A program made the translations under genes and the position numbers. Under the pieces are notes generated by a model. It saw nothing but the letters and a program-made list of their open reading frames with translations. It searched no databases and was not told where the DNA came from. This document shows positions 1 through 8,628 of a stretch of 39,942 nt of DNA, piece after piece. The DNA is from Enhydrobacter aerosaccus. GTDB lineage: Bacteria > Pseudomonadota > Alphaproteobacteria > Reyranellales > Reyranellaceae. The stretch lies in contig CAIMEE010000513.1 of NCBI GenBank assembly GCA_903839865.1, positions 1-39,942 on the forward strand. Reading direction: 5' to 3'. Numbering within the stretch: position 1 is the stretch's first letter; every line of letters starts with the position of its first letter.

Positions 1-1
1 C

Positions 2-2152
2 AAATCCAATCTCGGCTATGACGCCTCGGACTTCGTCAATAGCGCGATCGGCGAGGTCATCCGCACCCTGATCGAAGCGGCGCTCATCGTCACGATCGTC
101 GTCTTCGCCTTCTTAGGCTCACTGCGATCGGTCCTGATCCCGGCGGTCACCATCCCGCTGTCATTGGTCGGCACCTTGGTCATGATGCTGATCTTCGGTT
201 TCACCATCAATCTTCTGACCTTGCTGGCCCTGGTGCTGGCGATCGGACTGGTAGTCGATGACGCGATCATCGTGGTCGAGAACGTCAATCGCCATCTCGA
301 TGCCGGCGAAAAGCCGATCCCCGCGGCCCTCGCCGCCGCGCAGGAGCTGGGCGGCCCGATCATCGCGATGACCGTCGTTCTGATCGCGGTCTATGTGCCG
401 ATCGGCTTCCAGAAGGGACTGACCGGCGCGCTGTTCACCGAGTTCGCCTTCACGCTGGTCGGCGCCGTCACCGTGTCCGCGGTGGTAGCGCTTACGCTTT
501 CGCCGATGATGTGCTCGCGGCTGCTGAAGCCCGGCCAGGGCGAGGGCAAGAGCTGGGACGCGCGCTTCGTGCGCTTCATCGACCGCATCATGGACGGCAC
601 GCGCCATCGCTATGCGCGCGGCCTGCACGGCAGCCTGAACTACCTGCCGGTGACCGCGGTGTTCTCGGTGATCGTGCTGTGCAGCATCTACTTCCTCTAC
701 ACCACGACGAAGAGCGAGCTCGCGCCGCAGGAAGACCAGGGCGTCATCATCACGCTCGCCACGGCGGCGCCCAACGCGACCATTAACCAGCGCCTGATGT
801 ACTCCAGGCAGGTCTTCGACATCTTCTCGAGCCATTCCGAAACCGACCATGTGTTCCAGCTCGATGTGCCGGGCCAGTCGATCGCCGGCATGGTCCTGAA
901 GCCCTGGGACGCGCGTAAGGCCACCTCGAACCAGATCCAGCCGCTGATCCAGCAGGAAGTCGCCCAGAAGGTGGCGGGTGCCCAGGTCGTGGCGTTCCAG
1001 CCGCCGCCGCTGCCGGGCTCGGTCGGCCTGCCGGTGCAGTTCATCATCAACACGACCGGCGACTTCGGACCGCTGAACGAGGTGGCGCAGAACTTCCTCA
1101 AGGAGGCCAACTCCAGCGGCATGTTCATCTTCGTGAACACCGACCTCAAGATCGATCGGCCGCAGTCGACCGTCGTGATCGATCGCGACAGGGCGGCCCA
1201 GCTTGGCCTCAAGATGAGCGACATCGGCTCGGCGATGGCGTCGATGCTGGGTGGCGGCTACGTCAACTACTTCGGCCTCGATGGCCGGTCGTACAAGGTG
1301 ATCCCGCAGGTCCAGCAGTCCTCGCGTCTCAACACCGATCAGCTGCTGAACTACTACGTCAAGGCCGCCGACGGCACGCCGATCCCGCTGTCGACGGTCG
1401 CGACCATCACGACCAGCACGCAGCCCCAGTCGCTGAACCACTTCCAGCAGCTCAACAGCGCCACCATCCAGGGCGTGGCCTTCCCCGGCGTGTCGCAGGC
1501 CGATGCGCTGCAATACCTGCGCGACCTCGCCGCGCGGACGTTGCCGGCGCGCTATTCGATCGACTACGGCGGCGCGATGCGGCAGTACGTGCAGGAGTCG
1601 GGCGGATTCGTCGTCACCTTCGGCTTCGCGCTGATCATCATCTTCCTGTCGCTCGCCGCCTTGTTCGAGAGCTTCCGCGATCCGCTGATCATCCTGTTCT
1701 CGGTGCCGATGTCGATCGCGGGGGCCCTGATCTTCATCACGGTGCTCTCGACCATGAACGTGCCGGGCGCGTCGCTGAACATCTACACCCAGGTCGGACT
1801 GGTCACGCTGATGGGCCTGATCAGCAAGCACGGCATCCTGATCGTCGAGGTCGCCAACGAGCTGCAGCGCACCGGCAAGACCAAGCGCGAGGCGGTCGAG
1901 GAAGCCGCCGGCATCCGCCTGCGTCCGATCCTGATGACGACGGCCGCGATGGTGCTGGGCGTCATCCCGCTGATCCTGGCGAGCGGCGCCGGCGCATTGT
2001 CTCGTTTCTCGATGGGCCTGGTCATCGCGAGCGGCATCGCGATCGGCACGCTGTTCACCCTGTTCGTGGTGCCGGCGGTCTACGTGATGATCGCGGGCGA
2101 CCACTCCAAGGCGCACGAGGACGCCAACGCGGGCATCGAGCCCGCGGAGTAG
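2..2152 (+). CDS. RND family efflux transporter permease, 5' truncated by window edge
   Basis: Inner-membrane, proton-driven pump subunit of the hydrophobe/amphiphile (AcrB/MexF-like) RND family, which exports drugs or other amphiphiles through a tripartite complex. The reading frame is open from base 2, so about 716 residues are present, against about 1030-1050 for a full protein; the N-terminal third lies outside the window. The first membrane block carries GLVVDDAIIVVENVNR, which holds the paired Asp of the proton relay in TM4. The second membrane block near the C-terminus has the matching GLISKHGILIVEVANE segment, as expected from the internal duplication of the family. Between them lies the large periplasmic porter and docking region. 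The protein ends in a short acidic tail. The periplasmic adaptor is probably upstream, outside the window. The substrate cannot be told from sequence. Confidence 0.93.
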   Translation, partial: KSNLGYDASDFVNSAIGEVIRTLIEAALIVTIVVFAFLGSLRSVLIPAVTIPLSLVGTLVMMLIFGFTINLLTLLALVLAIGLVVDDAIIVVENVNRHLDAGEKPIPAALAAAQELGGPIIAMTVVLIAVYVPIGFQKGLTGALFTEFAFTLVGAVTVSAVVALTLSPMMCSRLLKPGQGEGKSWDARFVRFIDRIMDGTRHRYARGLHGSLNYLPVTAVFSVIVLCSIYFLYTTTKSELAPQEDQGVIITLATAAPNATINQRLMYSRQVFDIFSSHSETDHVFQLDVPGQSIAGMVLKPWDARKATSNQIQPLIQQEVAQKVAGAQVVAFQPPPLPGSVGLPVQFIINTTGDFGPLNEVAQNFLKEANSSGMFIFVNTDLKIDRPQSTVVIDRDRAAQLGLKMSDIGSAMASMLGGGYVNYFGLDGRSYKVIPQVQQSSRLNTDQLLNYYVKAADGTPIPLSTVATITTSTQPQSLNHFQQLNSATIQGVAFPGVSQADALQYLRDLAARTLPARYSIDYGGAMRQYVQESGGFVVTFGFALIIIFLSLAALFESFRDPLIILFSVPMSIAGALIFITVLSTMNVPGASLNIYTQVGLVTLMGLISKHGILIVEVANELQRTGKTKREAVEEAAGIRLRPILMTTAAMVLGVIPLILASGAGALSRFSMGLVIASGIAIGTLFTLFVVPAVYVMIAGDHSKAHEDANAGIEPAE

Positions 2153-2156
2153 GAAG

Positions 2157-2414
2157 CTAGACCCGGCGAATCAGCCGGACGAGCAGCAGCAGGACGATGG
2201 CGCCCAGCATCGCCCAGACGATCTGCTCGCCGATGCCGCCGCCGACATGGAAGCCGAACTTCGGGAACAGCCAGCTCGCGACGAAGGCGCCGACGACGCC
2301 GACCACGAGGTCGCCGATCAGTCCGAAGCCGCCGCCACGCACGACCTTGCCGGCGAGCCAGCCCGCGACAATGCCGATAAGAAGAATGACCAGAAGACCT
2401 TCACCTGACAGCAT
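2157..2414 (-). CDS. GlsB/YeaQ/YmgE-type small membrane protein
   Basis: An 85-residue, very hydrophobic protein of the transglycosylase-associated (GlsB/YeaQ/YmgE) family, which is often stress-induced; its molecular role is unclear. Visible features are three membrane segments, the glycine-rich GIVAGWLAGKVVRGGGFGLI motif at the N-terminus, a GDLVVGVVGAFVASWLFP middle segment, and a basic C-terminal end (RLIRRV). The frame is open further upstream, but I chose the ATG at 2414 because a GGGAG Shine-Dalgarno sits just before it and the family starts at this point. It is convergent with the RND gene, with only four bases between the stop codons. No operon partner is visible. Confidence 0.88.
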   Translation of the reverse strand: MLSGEGLLVILLIGIVAGWLAGKVVRGGGFGLIGDLVVGVVGAFVASWLFPKFGFHVGGGIGEQIVWAMLGAIVLLLLVRLIRRV

Positions 2415-2475
2415 CGCGCATCTCCCGGAGTAATTAGGCGCGGTGTGAACGTCGACGGTGGGGTTTCGTTCCCGG

Positions 2476-3360
2476 CTAAAGCGTGGCCACGGCCGCCTCG
2501 GCGATCGGGGCGCCCCATTCCTGCAGGAAGTGGCCACCCTCGGCGATCTCCATCGGCGGCGGGCAGCCGCGGATATGGCGGTGCAGGGCGTACATAGTCT
2601 CCGGTCCCAGCACGGGGTCCTTCATGCCGATCGCCATCAGGCTGCGGCCGGTCCAGCGTGTCTCCCAGAAATCGCGGGCCTGGCGGGAGAGGGCGGCGTC
2701 GCGGCCCTCCGGCCGGTCAGGCACCAGGTTGGGAAAGCGCCGCACGCCTGCCTTATAGGAAGCGTCGGGGAAGGGCGCGGCATAGGCGGCGGCCTCGGCC
2801 GGCGTGAGGTGCGGGCAGGACCGCTGCATGAGCTTGGCGATGTCCATGTCGGGGCTGCGGTTGGAGAAGGCCCGCCAGTCGAGGAAGCCCTGGCTGAGCG
2901 GCGCATCGCCGGTGCCGAGGGCGGTGTTCATCACCAGCAGCCCGCGATAGCGCTCGGGCTCGAGCATCGGGAGCGTAAGCCCGATCAGCCCGCCCCAGTC
3001 CTGGACGGCCAGGACGATATTCTCGAGATCCAGCGCCCCGATCAGCTCGAGCACGGTCCGGCGGTGGAAATCGAAGGTATAGACGGCCTCGTCGAGCGGC
3101 TTGTCCGAGCCGCCGAACCCCAGAAAATCGGGCGCGATCACCCGGTCGCCGGCCGCCACGAACACCGGGATCATGCGCCGCCAGAGGTAGCTCCAGGTCG
3201 GCTGGCCGTGCAGGCAGAGCCACGTCCGGCGGGCATCGGGATCCCCGGCGTCGATATAATGCAGCAACAGCCCATCCTCGCGCTGGAGATAGGACGAGGC
3301 GTAGGGCCAGTCCGGCAAACCGGCGAATCGCTCGGGAGGAGTACGCAGGACCTCGATCAA
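2476..3360 (-). CDS. Haloalkane dehalogenase, HLD-I (DhlA-like) subfamily
   Basis: Alpha/beta-hydrolase of 294 residues that should cleave carbon-halogen bonds to give an alcohol and halide. It aligns by eye along its whole length with Xanthobacter DhlA: HGQPTWSYLW oxyanion region (51-60), nucleophile Asp121 in VQDWGG with the adjacent halide-binding Trp122, a second likely halide Trp at 162 in the cap, acid Asp248 in GMKDPVLGP, and catalytic His277 in EGGHFLQEWG. The cap is a little shorter than in DhlA. The start is TTG at 3360. It is preceded by GGGAGGA at good spacing, and the next residues (IEVLRTPPERF) match the DhlA N-terminus. No signal peptide, so cytoplasmic. It is divergent from a small gene, with 18 bases between start codons. 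The natural substrate is unknown; epoxide hydrolase is unlikely given the Trp pair. Confidence 0.88.
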   Translation of the reverse strand: MIEVLRTPPERFAGLPDWPYASSYLQREDGLLLHYIDAGDPDARRTWLCLHGQPTWSYLWRRMIPVFVAAGDRVIAPDFLGFGGSDKPLDEAVYTFDFHRRTVLELIGALDLENIVLAVQDWGGLIGLTLPMLEPERYRGLLVMNTALGTGDAPLSQGFLDWRAFSNRSPDMDIAKLMQRSCPHLTPAEAAAYAAPFPDASYKAGVRRFPNLVPDRPEGRDAALSRQARDFWETRWTGRSLMAIGMKDPVLGPETMYALHRHIRGCPPPMEIAEGGHFLQEWGAPIAEAAVATL

Positions 3361-3378
3361 TGGTGTATCCTCCCGGGA

Positions 3379-3543
3379 ATGGTTGGCCCGTCCAGAACCC
3401 CGCCGGACACGGAGGACCGCGATGCAAGGCTCGCTGCCGCATTGCGCGAAAACCTCAAACGGCGCAAGGCGAAGACGCGCACGCTGAATGAAAAAGACAA
3501 ATCGTCCACCCCCGAATCACTCGAGGAAAAGACCGGCGGTTGA
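3379..3543 (+). CDS. Small charged hypothetical protein upstream of dcd
   Basis: A 54-residue reading frame with a highly charged core (DRDARLAAALRENLKRRKAK) followed by a polar tail. It ends 34 bases before dcd and points the same way. Short proteins with an RLAxALRxNLxRRKAQ-like core are, from memory, common beside housekeeping genes in alphaproteobacteria, which supports it being real; I cannot confirm this here. The ATG at 3379 has only GGGA directly in front of it, so the start is not certain. The predicted form is a basic helix without a membrane segment. No function is proposed. Confidence 0.6.
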   Translation: MVGPSRTPPDTEDRDARLAAALRENLKRRKAKTRTLNEKDKSSTPESLEEKTGG

Positions 3544-3577
3544 GCCGGCCCCTCCAACCGTCTAGAAGCCCCTCGCA

Positions 3578-4132
3578 ATGAGCATTCTTTCCGACCGCTG
3601 GATCCGCCGCATGGCGCAGGAGAAGGGCATGATCGAGCCCTTCGTCGATGGCCAGAAGCGCGAAGGCGTCATCAGCTACGGCCTCTCGTCCTACGGCTAC
3701 GACGCGCGCGTCGGCACCGACTTCAAGATCTTCACCAACGTGAACTCCGCCGTGGTCGATCCCAAGGCGTTCGACCAGAACAGCTTCGTCGACCGCAACA
3801 CCGACGTCTGCATCATCCCGCCCAACTCCTTCGCGCTCGCGCGCACGGTCGAGTACTTCCGAATCCCGCGCGACGTGCTGGTGATCTGCGTCGGCAAGTC
3901 GACCTACGCGCGCTGCGGCATCATCGTGAACGTGACCCCGCTCGAGCCCGAGTGGGAGGGCCACGTGACGCTGGAGTTCTCCAACACCACGCCGCTGCCC
4001 GCCAAGATCTACGCCAACGAGGGCGCGTGCCAGTTCCTGTTCCTGCAGGGCAACGAGCCCTGCGAGACCTCCTATCTCGACAAGTCCGGCAAGTACCAGG
4101 GCCAGCGCGGCGTCACCCTCCCCAAAATCTGA
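3578..4132 (+). CDS. dcd: dCTP deaminase
   Basis: Converts dCTP to dUTP and ammonia, feeding dUMP for thymidylate synthesis; it acts as a cytoplasmic homotrimer. It has 184 residues, close to the usual length. Signature segments are [14 protein letters not shown] (33-46), [20 protein letters not shown] (105-124) with the nucleotide-binding Ser-Arg residues, and [11 protein letters not shown] with the likely catalytic Glu133. The C-terminal [13 protein letters not shown] tail is the strand that closes over the nucleotide. The DUF/dUTPase-like fold is clear from these motifs. The stop lies 18 bases before murA, so the two are probably co-transcribed. Confidence 0.97.
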   Translation: MSILSDRWIRRMAQEKGMIEPFVDGQKREGVISYGLSSYGYDARVGTDFKIFTNVNSAVVDPKAFDQNSFVDRNTDVCIIPPNSFALARTVEYFRIPRDVLVICVGKSTYARCGIIVNVTPLEPEWEGHVTLEFSNTTPLPAKIYANEGACQFLFLQGNEPCETSYLDKSGKYQGQRGVTLPKI

Positions 4133-4150
4133 AACCAGCGGAGATAATAA

Positions 4151-5434
4151 ATGGATCGAATCCGTATCCGCGGCGGCAAGCAGCTCAACGGCACCATCCG
4201 AATCTCCGGCTCCAAGAACGCCTCGCTGCCGCTGATGGCGACGGCGCTGCTCAGCGACCAGAAGTTCACGCTGCACAACGTGCCGCGCCTGGCCGACATC
4301 ACGACCATGATGGTGCTGCTGCAGCAGCACGGCGTCGAGATCAATTCGGCGGCGGGAGAGAACGGCCATAGCCACGGCACGACGCTAACCTTGCAGACCA
4401 GGAAGATCACCTCGACCACGGCGCCCTACGACATCGTGCGCAAGATGCGCGCCTCGGTGCTGGTGCTGGGCCCGTTGCTGGCGCGCGAGGGCCAGGCCAA
4501 GGTCTCGCTGCCGGGCGGCTGCGCGATCGGCGCGCGCCCGGTCGATCTGCACATCGCTGGTCTCAAGGCGATGGGAGCAGAAATCGACATCGACGGCGGC
4601 TACATGATCGCCAAGGCGCCCAAGGGCTTGAAGGGCGCGCGCTACACTTTCCCCAAGGTCTCCGTCGGCGCCACCGAGAACCTGATGATGGCGGCGGCGC
4701 TCGCCAAGGGCACGACCGTGCTGGCCAACGCCGCGCGCGAGCCTGAGATCATCGATCTCGCCCAGTGCCTCACCTCGATGGGTGTCACCGTCGAGGGCAT
4801 CGGCACCGAGACGCTCACCATCCACGGTGTCGATCGCCTGAAGGAAGCCACGCACTCGGTCATCCCCGACCGCATCGAGATCGGCACCTACGCGATGGCC
4901 GTGGCGATGACTGCGGGCGACGTCGAGCTGGTCGGCGGCCGCCTCGAACTGCTGGAGGCGGCGGCGCAGACGCTGCGCTCGGCCGGCGTCTCGCTCGAGC
5001 CGACGGAAAAGGGCTTCCGCGTGCGCCGCGCCAACGGCCAGCTGCACGGCGTCGACGTGATGACCGAGCCCTATCCCGGTTTCCCGACCGACCTGCAGGC
5101 GCAGATGATGGCGCTGATGACCCGCGCGGACGGCGCGTCGATGATCACCGAGACGATCTTCGAGAGCCGCTTCATGCACGTGCCCGAGCTCGCGCGCATG
5201 GGCGCCAATGTCGTGGTCCATGGCGAGTCCGCCCTGGTGCGCGGCGTGTCGAAGCTGCGTGGCGCCGAAGTGATGGCGACCGATCTCCGCGCCTCGGTCT
5301 CGCTCGCGATCGCGGGCCTCGCCGCCGAAGGCGACACGACCCTGCACCGCGTCTACCACCTCGACCGCGGCTACGAGCGCCTTGAGGAAAAGCTCGCGGC
5401 CTGCGGCGCCGACATCGAGCGGCTGAAGGGTTGA
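4151..5434 (+). CDS. murA: UDP-N-acetylglucosamine 1-carboxyvinyltransferase
   Basis: First committed enzyme of peptidoglycan synthesis: it transfers enolpyruvate from PEP to UDP-GlcNAc in the cytoplasm. The length of 427 residues is normal. The substrate-binding pair Lys22-Asn23 sits in SGSKNASLP, and the PEP-reactive, fosfomycin-sensitive Cys124 in [11 protein letters not shown]. The late [16 protein letters not shown] and [11 protein letters not shown] blocks are family hallmarks. It starts at ATG after GGAGATAATAA and follows dcd. Its TGA stop abuts the stop codon of the convergent arsA (joint TGATCA), so the two genes have no intergenic spacer. Confidence 0.98.
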   Translation: MDRIRIRGGKQLNGTIRISGSKNASLPLMATALLSDQKFTLHNVPRLADITTMMVLLQQHGVEINSAAGENGHSHGTTLTLQTRKITSTTAPYDIVRKMRASVLVLGPLLAREGQAKVSLPGGCAIGARPVDLHIAGLKAMGAEIDIDGGYMIAKAPKGLKGARYTFPKVSVGATENLMMAAALAKGTTVLANAAREPEIIDLAQCLTSMGVTVEGIGTETLTIHGVDRLKEATHSVIPDRIEIGTYAMAVAMTAGDVELVGGRLELLEAAAQTLRSAGVSLEPTEKGFRVRRANGQLHGVDVMTEPYPGFPTDLQAQMMALMTRADGASMITETIFESRFMHVPELARMGANVVVHGESALVRGVSKLRGAEVMATDLRASVSLAIAGLAAEGDTTLHRVYHLDRGYERLEEKLAACGADIERLKG

Positions 5435-7207
5435 TCAGGCAGCCAGGCGTTCGAGCGCAGCGATGCCGATCGGGGGGGCCGCCAGTCTCGGCAACAGGTA
5501 AGCAGCTTTCGCCAGCCCGTCGTGCACGCGGGCGATCTGGATCAATTCTCCAGACAGGCGACGCAGCAACAGCGGGTCGCGCGTGCCGCTTCCAACCAGG
5601 CATTTGTTGATCACCCAGGCGAATGGTTCGATGCCCGCGCGCCGCAGATCCTCCTGCAGGGCTGCCGCCTGGGACACGGGCGTGGTTTCCGCCAATGTTA
5701 CGAGGATGACGCGCGTATAAGCGGAATCCTGCAGCCGCATCAGCGGCGTGATCAGTCTGCCGCCTGCGGGTTGGGTAGGGAGGTTATGAACCATCTGCCG
5801 GTGATAGGCGCCGGTTGCATCCATCAGCAGCAGTGAATGGCCGGTCGGCGCTGTATCCAGCACCACGAAGGCACTGCGCGCTTCGCTGACGATCCGCGAG
5901 AAGGCATGGAATACCGCCACCTCTTCCGTGCAGGGTGACTCCAGGTCTTCGCGCAGCAGGGCCTTGCCGGCTTCGTCCAGTCTGCGCCCACCAGCTTCCA
6001 TCGCCTTGGCGACATAGCGGGCTGTCTCCGCCTTAGGGTCAATGCGATCGACCAGCAGGCCGGGCAGTTCGCCGTCGACCGTCATGGCAAGATGCGCCGC
6101 CGGATCGGTGGTGCTGAGATGCACCGAGTGGCCGCGCTGCACCAGGCCGATGGCGATGGCAGACGCGATGGTAGTCTTGCCCACTCCGCCCTTGCCCATC
6201 ACCATGATCAGGCCGCGGCCATTCTGGGCGAGACGATCGATCAGCTCGCTCAGTTCCGGGTCGCGGTTGGTTGTGACCGCAGCGGGACTGGGCTGAAGGG
6301 CACCCTCTGGCTTTGGCGGCTGCTGGAGCGAGAGCAGAGATCGCAGCGCGTCAAGACCAACCATGTCGTAGGGTCGCAGCGCGATCTCGTCGCGCGACAG
6401 GCTCCGCAATGCCGTCGGCATCTCGGAGAGTGCCGACTGGCCTTCCTGCTCGACCGAAACAGCCACTGCATCGTTTGCCGCATTTGCCCTGAAGACCCCG
6501 TTTATCACAAGGCGCTGGTTCGACAGTCCCATGGCGCGGAGCTCGATCGACGTGCGATCCGCCTCCCGAAGCGCGCCGCGCTCGGGTCGCGTCACCAGTA
6601 CGATCGTGGTCAGCTTGTCGTTCGCCAGCGTCTCCATGGCCTGGCGAAAGCGCTCCTCCTGCATCTTCAGTCCCGAATGTGGTCCCAGGCAGGAAGCGCC
6701 GCGGTCGTTGCCGGCGAGAAATCCGGTCCAGGCTTTCGGCAGGCTGAGCAGGCGCAGCGTGTGGCCCGTGGGCGCCGTATCGAAGACGACATGGTCGAAG
6801 CCGCTCGCCTCACCGGCCAGCAGGCCGGTGAACTCGTCGAAGGCGGCGATCTCCGTGGTGCAGGCACCGGAGAGCTGCTCGCGCACGGTTTGCCGCGTCT
6901 TCTCATCGGTCCCTTGCTCGAGTTGTGCCAGGACCCGGCCGCGATAGGCCTCGGACGCGGCCGTTGGATCGATGTTGAGCACGGACAGTCGGGGCACATC
7001 GGGCACGGCGACGGGCTGGTTGCTGAGCTTGACCCCAAGCATCTCGTCCAGATTCGAGGCCGGATCCGTGCTGACCAGCAGAACGGTCTTTCCGGCATCG
7101 GCTATATGCAACGACGCGGCGCATGCGATCGACGTCTTGCCGACGCCGCCCTTGCCGGTGAAGAACAGGAAGCGGCTCGGCGACTTGCCAAGGAAGTTCA
7201 ACGTCAT
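5435..7207 (-). CDS. arsA: Arsenite/antimonite pump-driving ATPase ArsA (two-domain)
   Basis: Soluble ATPase of 590 residues with two homologous halves, as in plasmid R773 ArsA (583 residues), which powers ArsB-mediated arsenite extrusion. N half: P-loop GKGGVGKTS (about 18-26), DTAPTGHT signature (143-150). C half: P-loop GKGGVGKTT (338-346), DTAPTGHS (451-458). The three metalloid-binding cysteines of ArsA are all matched: Cys116 (SGACTTEIAAF), Cys173 (GASCLGP) and Cys426 (ESPCTEEVAVF). The ATG at 7207 was chosen because homology begins there; the frame stays open upstream only by chance. It lies 80 bases after the TauE/SafE gene on the same strand and may share its transcript. No arsB or arsD is visible, which makes its membrane partner an open question. 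Get3-like roles are less likely given the cysteines. Confidence 0.93.
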   Translation of the reverse strand: MTLNFLGKSPSRFLFFTGKGGVGKTSIACAASLHIADAGKTVLLVSTDPASNLDEMLGVKLSNQPVAVPDVPRLSVLNIDPTAASEAYRGRVLAQLEQGTDEKTRQTVREQLSGACTTEIAAFDEFTGLLAGEASGFDHVVFDTAPTGHTLRLLSLPKAWTGFLAGNDRGASCLGPHSGLKMQEERFRQAMETLANDKLTTIVLVTRPERGALREADRTSIELRAMGLSNQRLVINGVFRANAANDAVAVSVEQEGQSALSEMPTALRSLSRDEIALRPYDMVGLDALRSLLSLQQPPKPEGALQPSPAAVTTNRDPELSELIDRLAQNGRGLIMVMGKGGVGKTTIASAIAIGLVQRGHSVHLSTTDPAAHLAMTVDGELPGLLVDRIDPKAETARYVAKAMEAGGRRLDEAGKALLREDLESPCTEEVAVFHAFSRIVSEARSAFVVLDTAPTGHSLLLMDATGAYHRQMVHNLPTQPAGGRLITPLMRLQDSAYTRVILVTLAETTPVSQAAALQEDLRRAGIEPFAWVINKCLVGSGTRDPLLLRRLSGELIQIARVHDGLAKAAYLLPRLAAPPIGIAALERLAA

Positions 7208-7287
7208 CCCAAAACGATACCCAAGAAGTGCTACCGCAGACTTGATGTAGATCAGTGCCGCGCCTGCCGATGGGGCAAGAGAATGGC

Positions 7288-8085
7288 TTAGGCCATCATG
7301 GTCAGGACGCCGCGCACACAGATGTAAAGGCCGGCCGAAATCACGAAGCCGGCGAAGACCCGGGTCATCAGCACGCGGCGATCGGCGAGCAGGGCATTGA
7401 GGTGCGTGCCGCCCAGAGCGCCCGCGGCACCCCCCACGATCAGCAGCCCGGCCGTTGGCCAATCGATCAGGCCCGACCAGGCATAGCTCGATGCGGACGA
7501 AAGGCCGAAAGCTGCGACCGCGATCAGGGAGGCGCCCGTTGCCTCCTTGAGATCCATGTGCGCCGCCAGCATCAGCGCCGGCACGATCAGGAAGCCGCCG
7601 CCGATGCCGAAGAAGCCCGACATCAGGCCAACGCCTGCACCGAGTAGCGCCAGGCGGGGCAGCAGGTGCGGAGCGCTCTCTCGCGTCAGCCACGGCGAAG
7701 GGCGGGCCGCCTGCGGCTTCGGTCTGAGCATCAGCAGTCCGACCACGATCATCAGCAGGCCGAACAGCGCGAGCAGTTGGCGTCCGTCGATTGCCTTGCC
7801 GGCTGCCGCGCCGGCAAAGGCGCCGCCGATGCCCGCGAGGCTGAAGACGACGGCACAGGGCCACCGGATTTTGGTCCGGCGGGCGTGCAGGACGAGGCTT
7901 GCAAGGGCGTTGACGGCGACCGCGAAAGCCGCCGTGCCGATGGCGACGTGGGGCGAGGCGGTGCCCACGGCGTAGACGAGCAGAGGAACGGCAAGGATGG
8001 AGCCGCCGCCGCCGATCAGACCGAGCACGAGCCCGATCACGCCGCCGGACCCGAGTGCCGCCGCGGCGGGGAGCAGCCCGCCCAT
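7288..8085 (-). CDS. Sulfite exporter TauE/SafE family permease
   Basis: Integral membrane protein of 265 residues with about eight hydrophobic segments in two repeats, each opening with a Gly-rich hairpin: GLVLGLIGGGGSILAVPLLV near the N-terminus and LMSGFFGIGGGFLIVPALML in the middle. This is the TauE/SafE (DUF81) pattern of anion exporters for sulfite, sulfoacetate or related sulfur compounds. The ATG at 8085 overlaps the stop of the rhodanese gene by one base (TGATG), which fixes the start and indicates translational coupling. In the BigR operons of Xylella and Agrobacterium, a member of this family exports sulfite made by persulfide oxidation; the same role is inferred here. Confidence 0.92.
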   Translation of the reverse strand: MGGLLPAAAALGSGGVIGLVLGLIGGGGSILAVPLLVYAVGTASPHVAIGTAAFAVAVNALASLVLHARRTKIRWPCAVVFSLAGIGGAFAGAAAGKAIDGRQLLALFGLLMIVVGLLMLRPKPQAARPSPWLTRESAPHLLPRLALLGAGVGLMSGFFGIGGGFLIVPALMLAAHMDLKEATGASLIAVAAFGLSSASSYAWSGLIDWPTAGLLIVGGAAGALGGTHLNALLADRRVLMTRVFAGFVISAGLYICVRGVLTMMA

Positions 8086-8615
8086 CACACGATCGCGGGC
8101 TTCGGCGCGGTCCGCCGGTTCCATGGCATCAAGCCAAGGAGCCTCGCCATGCCGCACCAGCCGCTGATTCCGGCGAACATCAGCCCGGCGCCGACGAAGG
8201 CGCTCAGTCCGTAGAACGCCGGAGAGACCCAGGTGCCGAGGGCCACGCCCAGCAGCACGAGGCCGCCTGCGGTGATCTGCACCTGCCGCATGACCTCGAT
8301 CGGCTGGCGCGCGTCGATGGCAACCGGCAGGCCCGCCTTCTTCCAGGCGTTGATGCCGCCTTCGAGGATGTAGGCCTGGCAATCCGCCGCGCCGGCGAGG
8401 CGCTGGGCGTTGGCGGCCGTGCGGGCGCCGGAGCGGCAGTGAAAGATCACCGCTGGCGCGCCGGTCTTGAGCCCCTCGAGCCTGCTCACAGGCTGGTTGC
8501 GCGCGCCGGGTACGCGCTCGCGCAGATGCTCGTCGGGCTCGCGAATGTCGACCAGCAACGCGCCGCCGTCGATCAGGCGCTTGGCCTCCATCGGATCGAT
8601 CGTTTTCAGGGTCAT
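8085..8615 (-). CDS. Rhodanese domain fused to DUF2892 membrane domain
   Basis: A 176-residue protein. Residues 1-95 form a rhodanese domain with the active-site loop FHCRSGART (Cys60 carries the persulfide) and the CH2A-like LLVDIREPDEH motif. Residues about 108-165 form a hydrophobic hairpin of DUF2892 type (LVLLGVALGTWVSPAFYGLS, LMFAGISGWCGMARLLGL). It should transfer sulfane sulfur at the cytoplasmic face of the inner membrane, passing it to or from glutathione persulfide in the sulfide detoxification route. The start ATG follows a strong GGAGGA. It sits 13 bases after the ArsR-type regulator and overlaps the TauE gene by one base, so it is part of a tight operon. Confidence 0.93.
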   Translation of the reverse strand: MTLKTIDPMEAKRLIDGGALLVDIREPDEHLRERVPGARNQPVSRLEGLKTGAPAVIFHCRSGARTAANAQRLAGAADCQAYILEGGINAWKKAGLPVAIDARQPIEVMRQVQITAGGLVLLGVALGTWVSPAFYGLSAFVGAGLMFAGISGWCGMARLLGLMPWNRRTAPKPAIV

Positions 8616-8628
8616 GATGTCCTCCGTG

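Noticed and set aside
161-2116. 651-residue open frame on the minus strand opposite the RND pump
   Set aside because: Its translation is low-complexity His/Arg/Asp-rich sequence, a normal shadow of a GC-rich gene. The plus-strand frame encodes a clear RND protein.
2458-3378. Long plus-strand frame leading into the small charged protein
   Set aside because: It is the complement of the dehalogenase gene; only the last 54 codons lie outside that gene and look plausible.
7208-7864. 219-codon upstream extension of the arsA frame
   Set aside because: It runs over the TauE/SafE gene in another phase, is Arg/Gly-rich, and ArsA homology begins exactly at the ATG at 7207.
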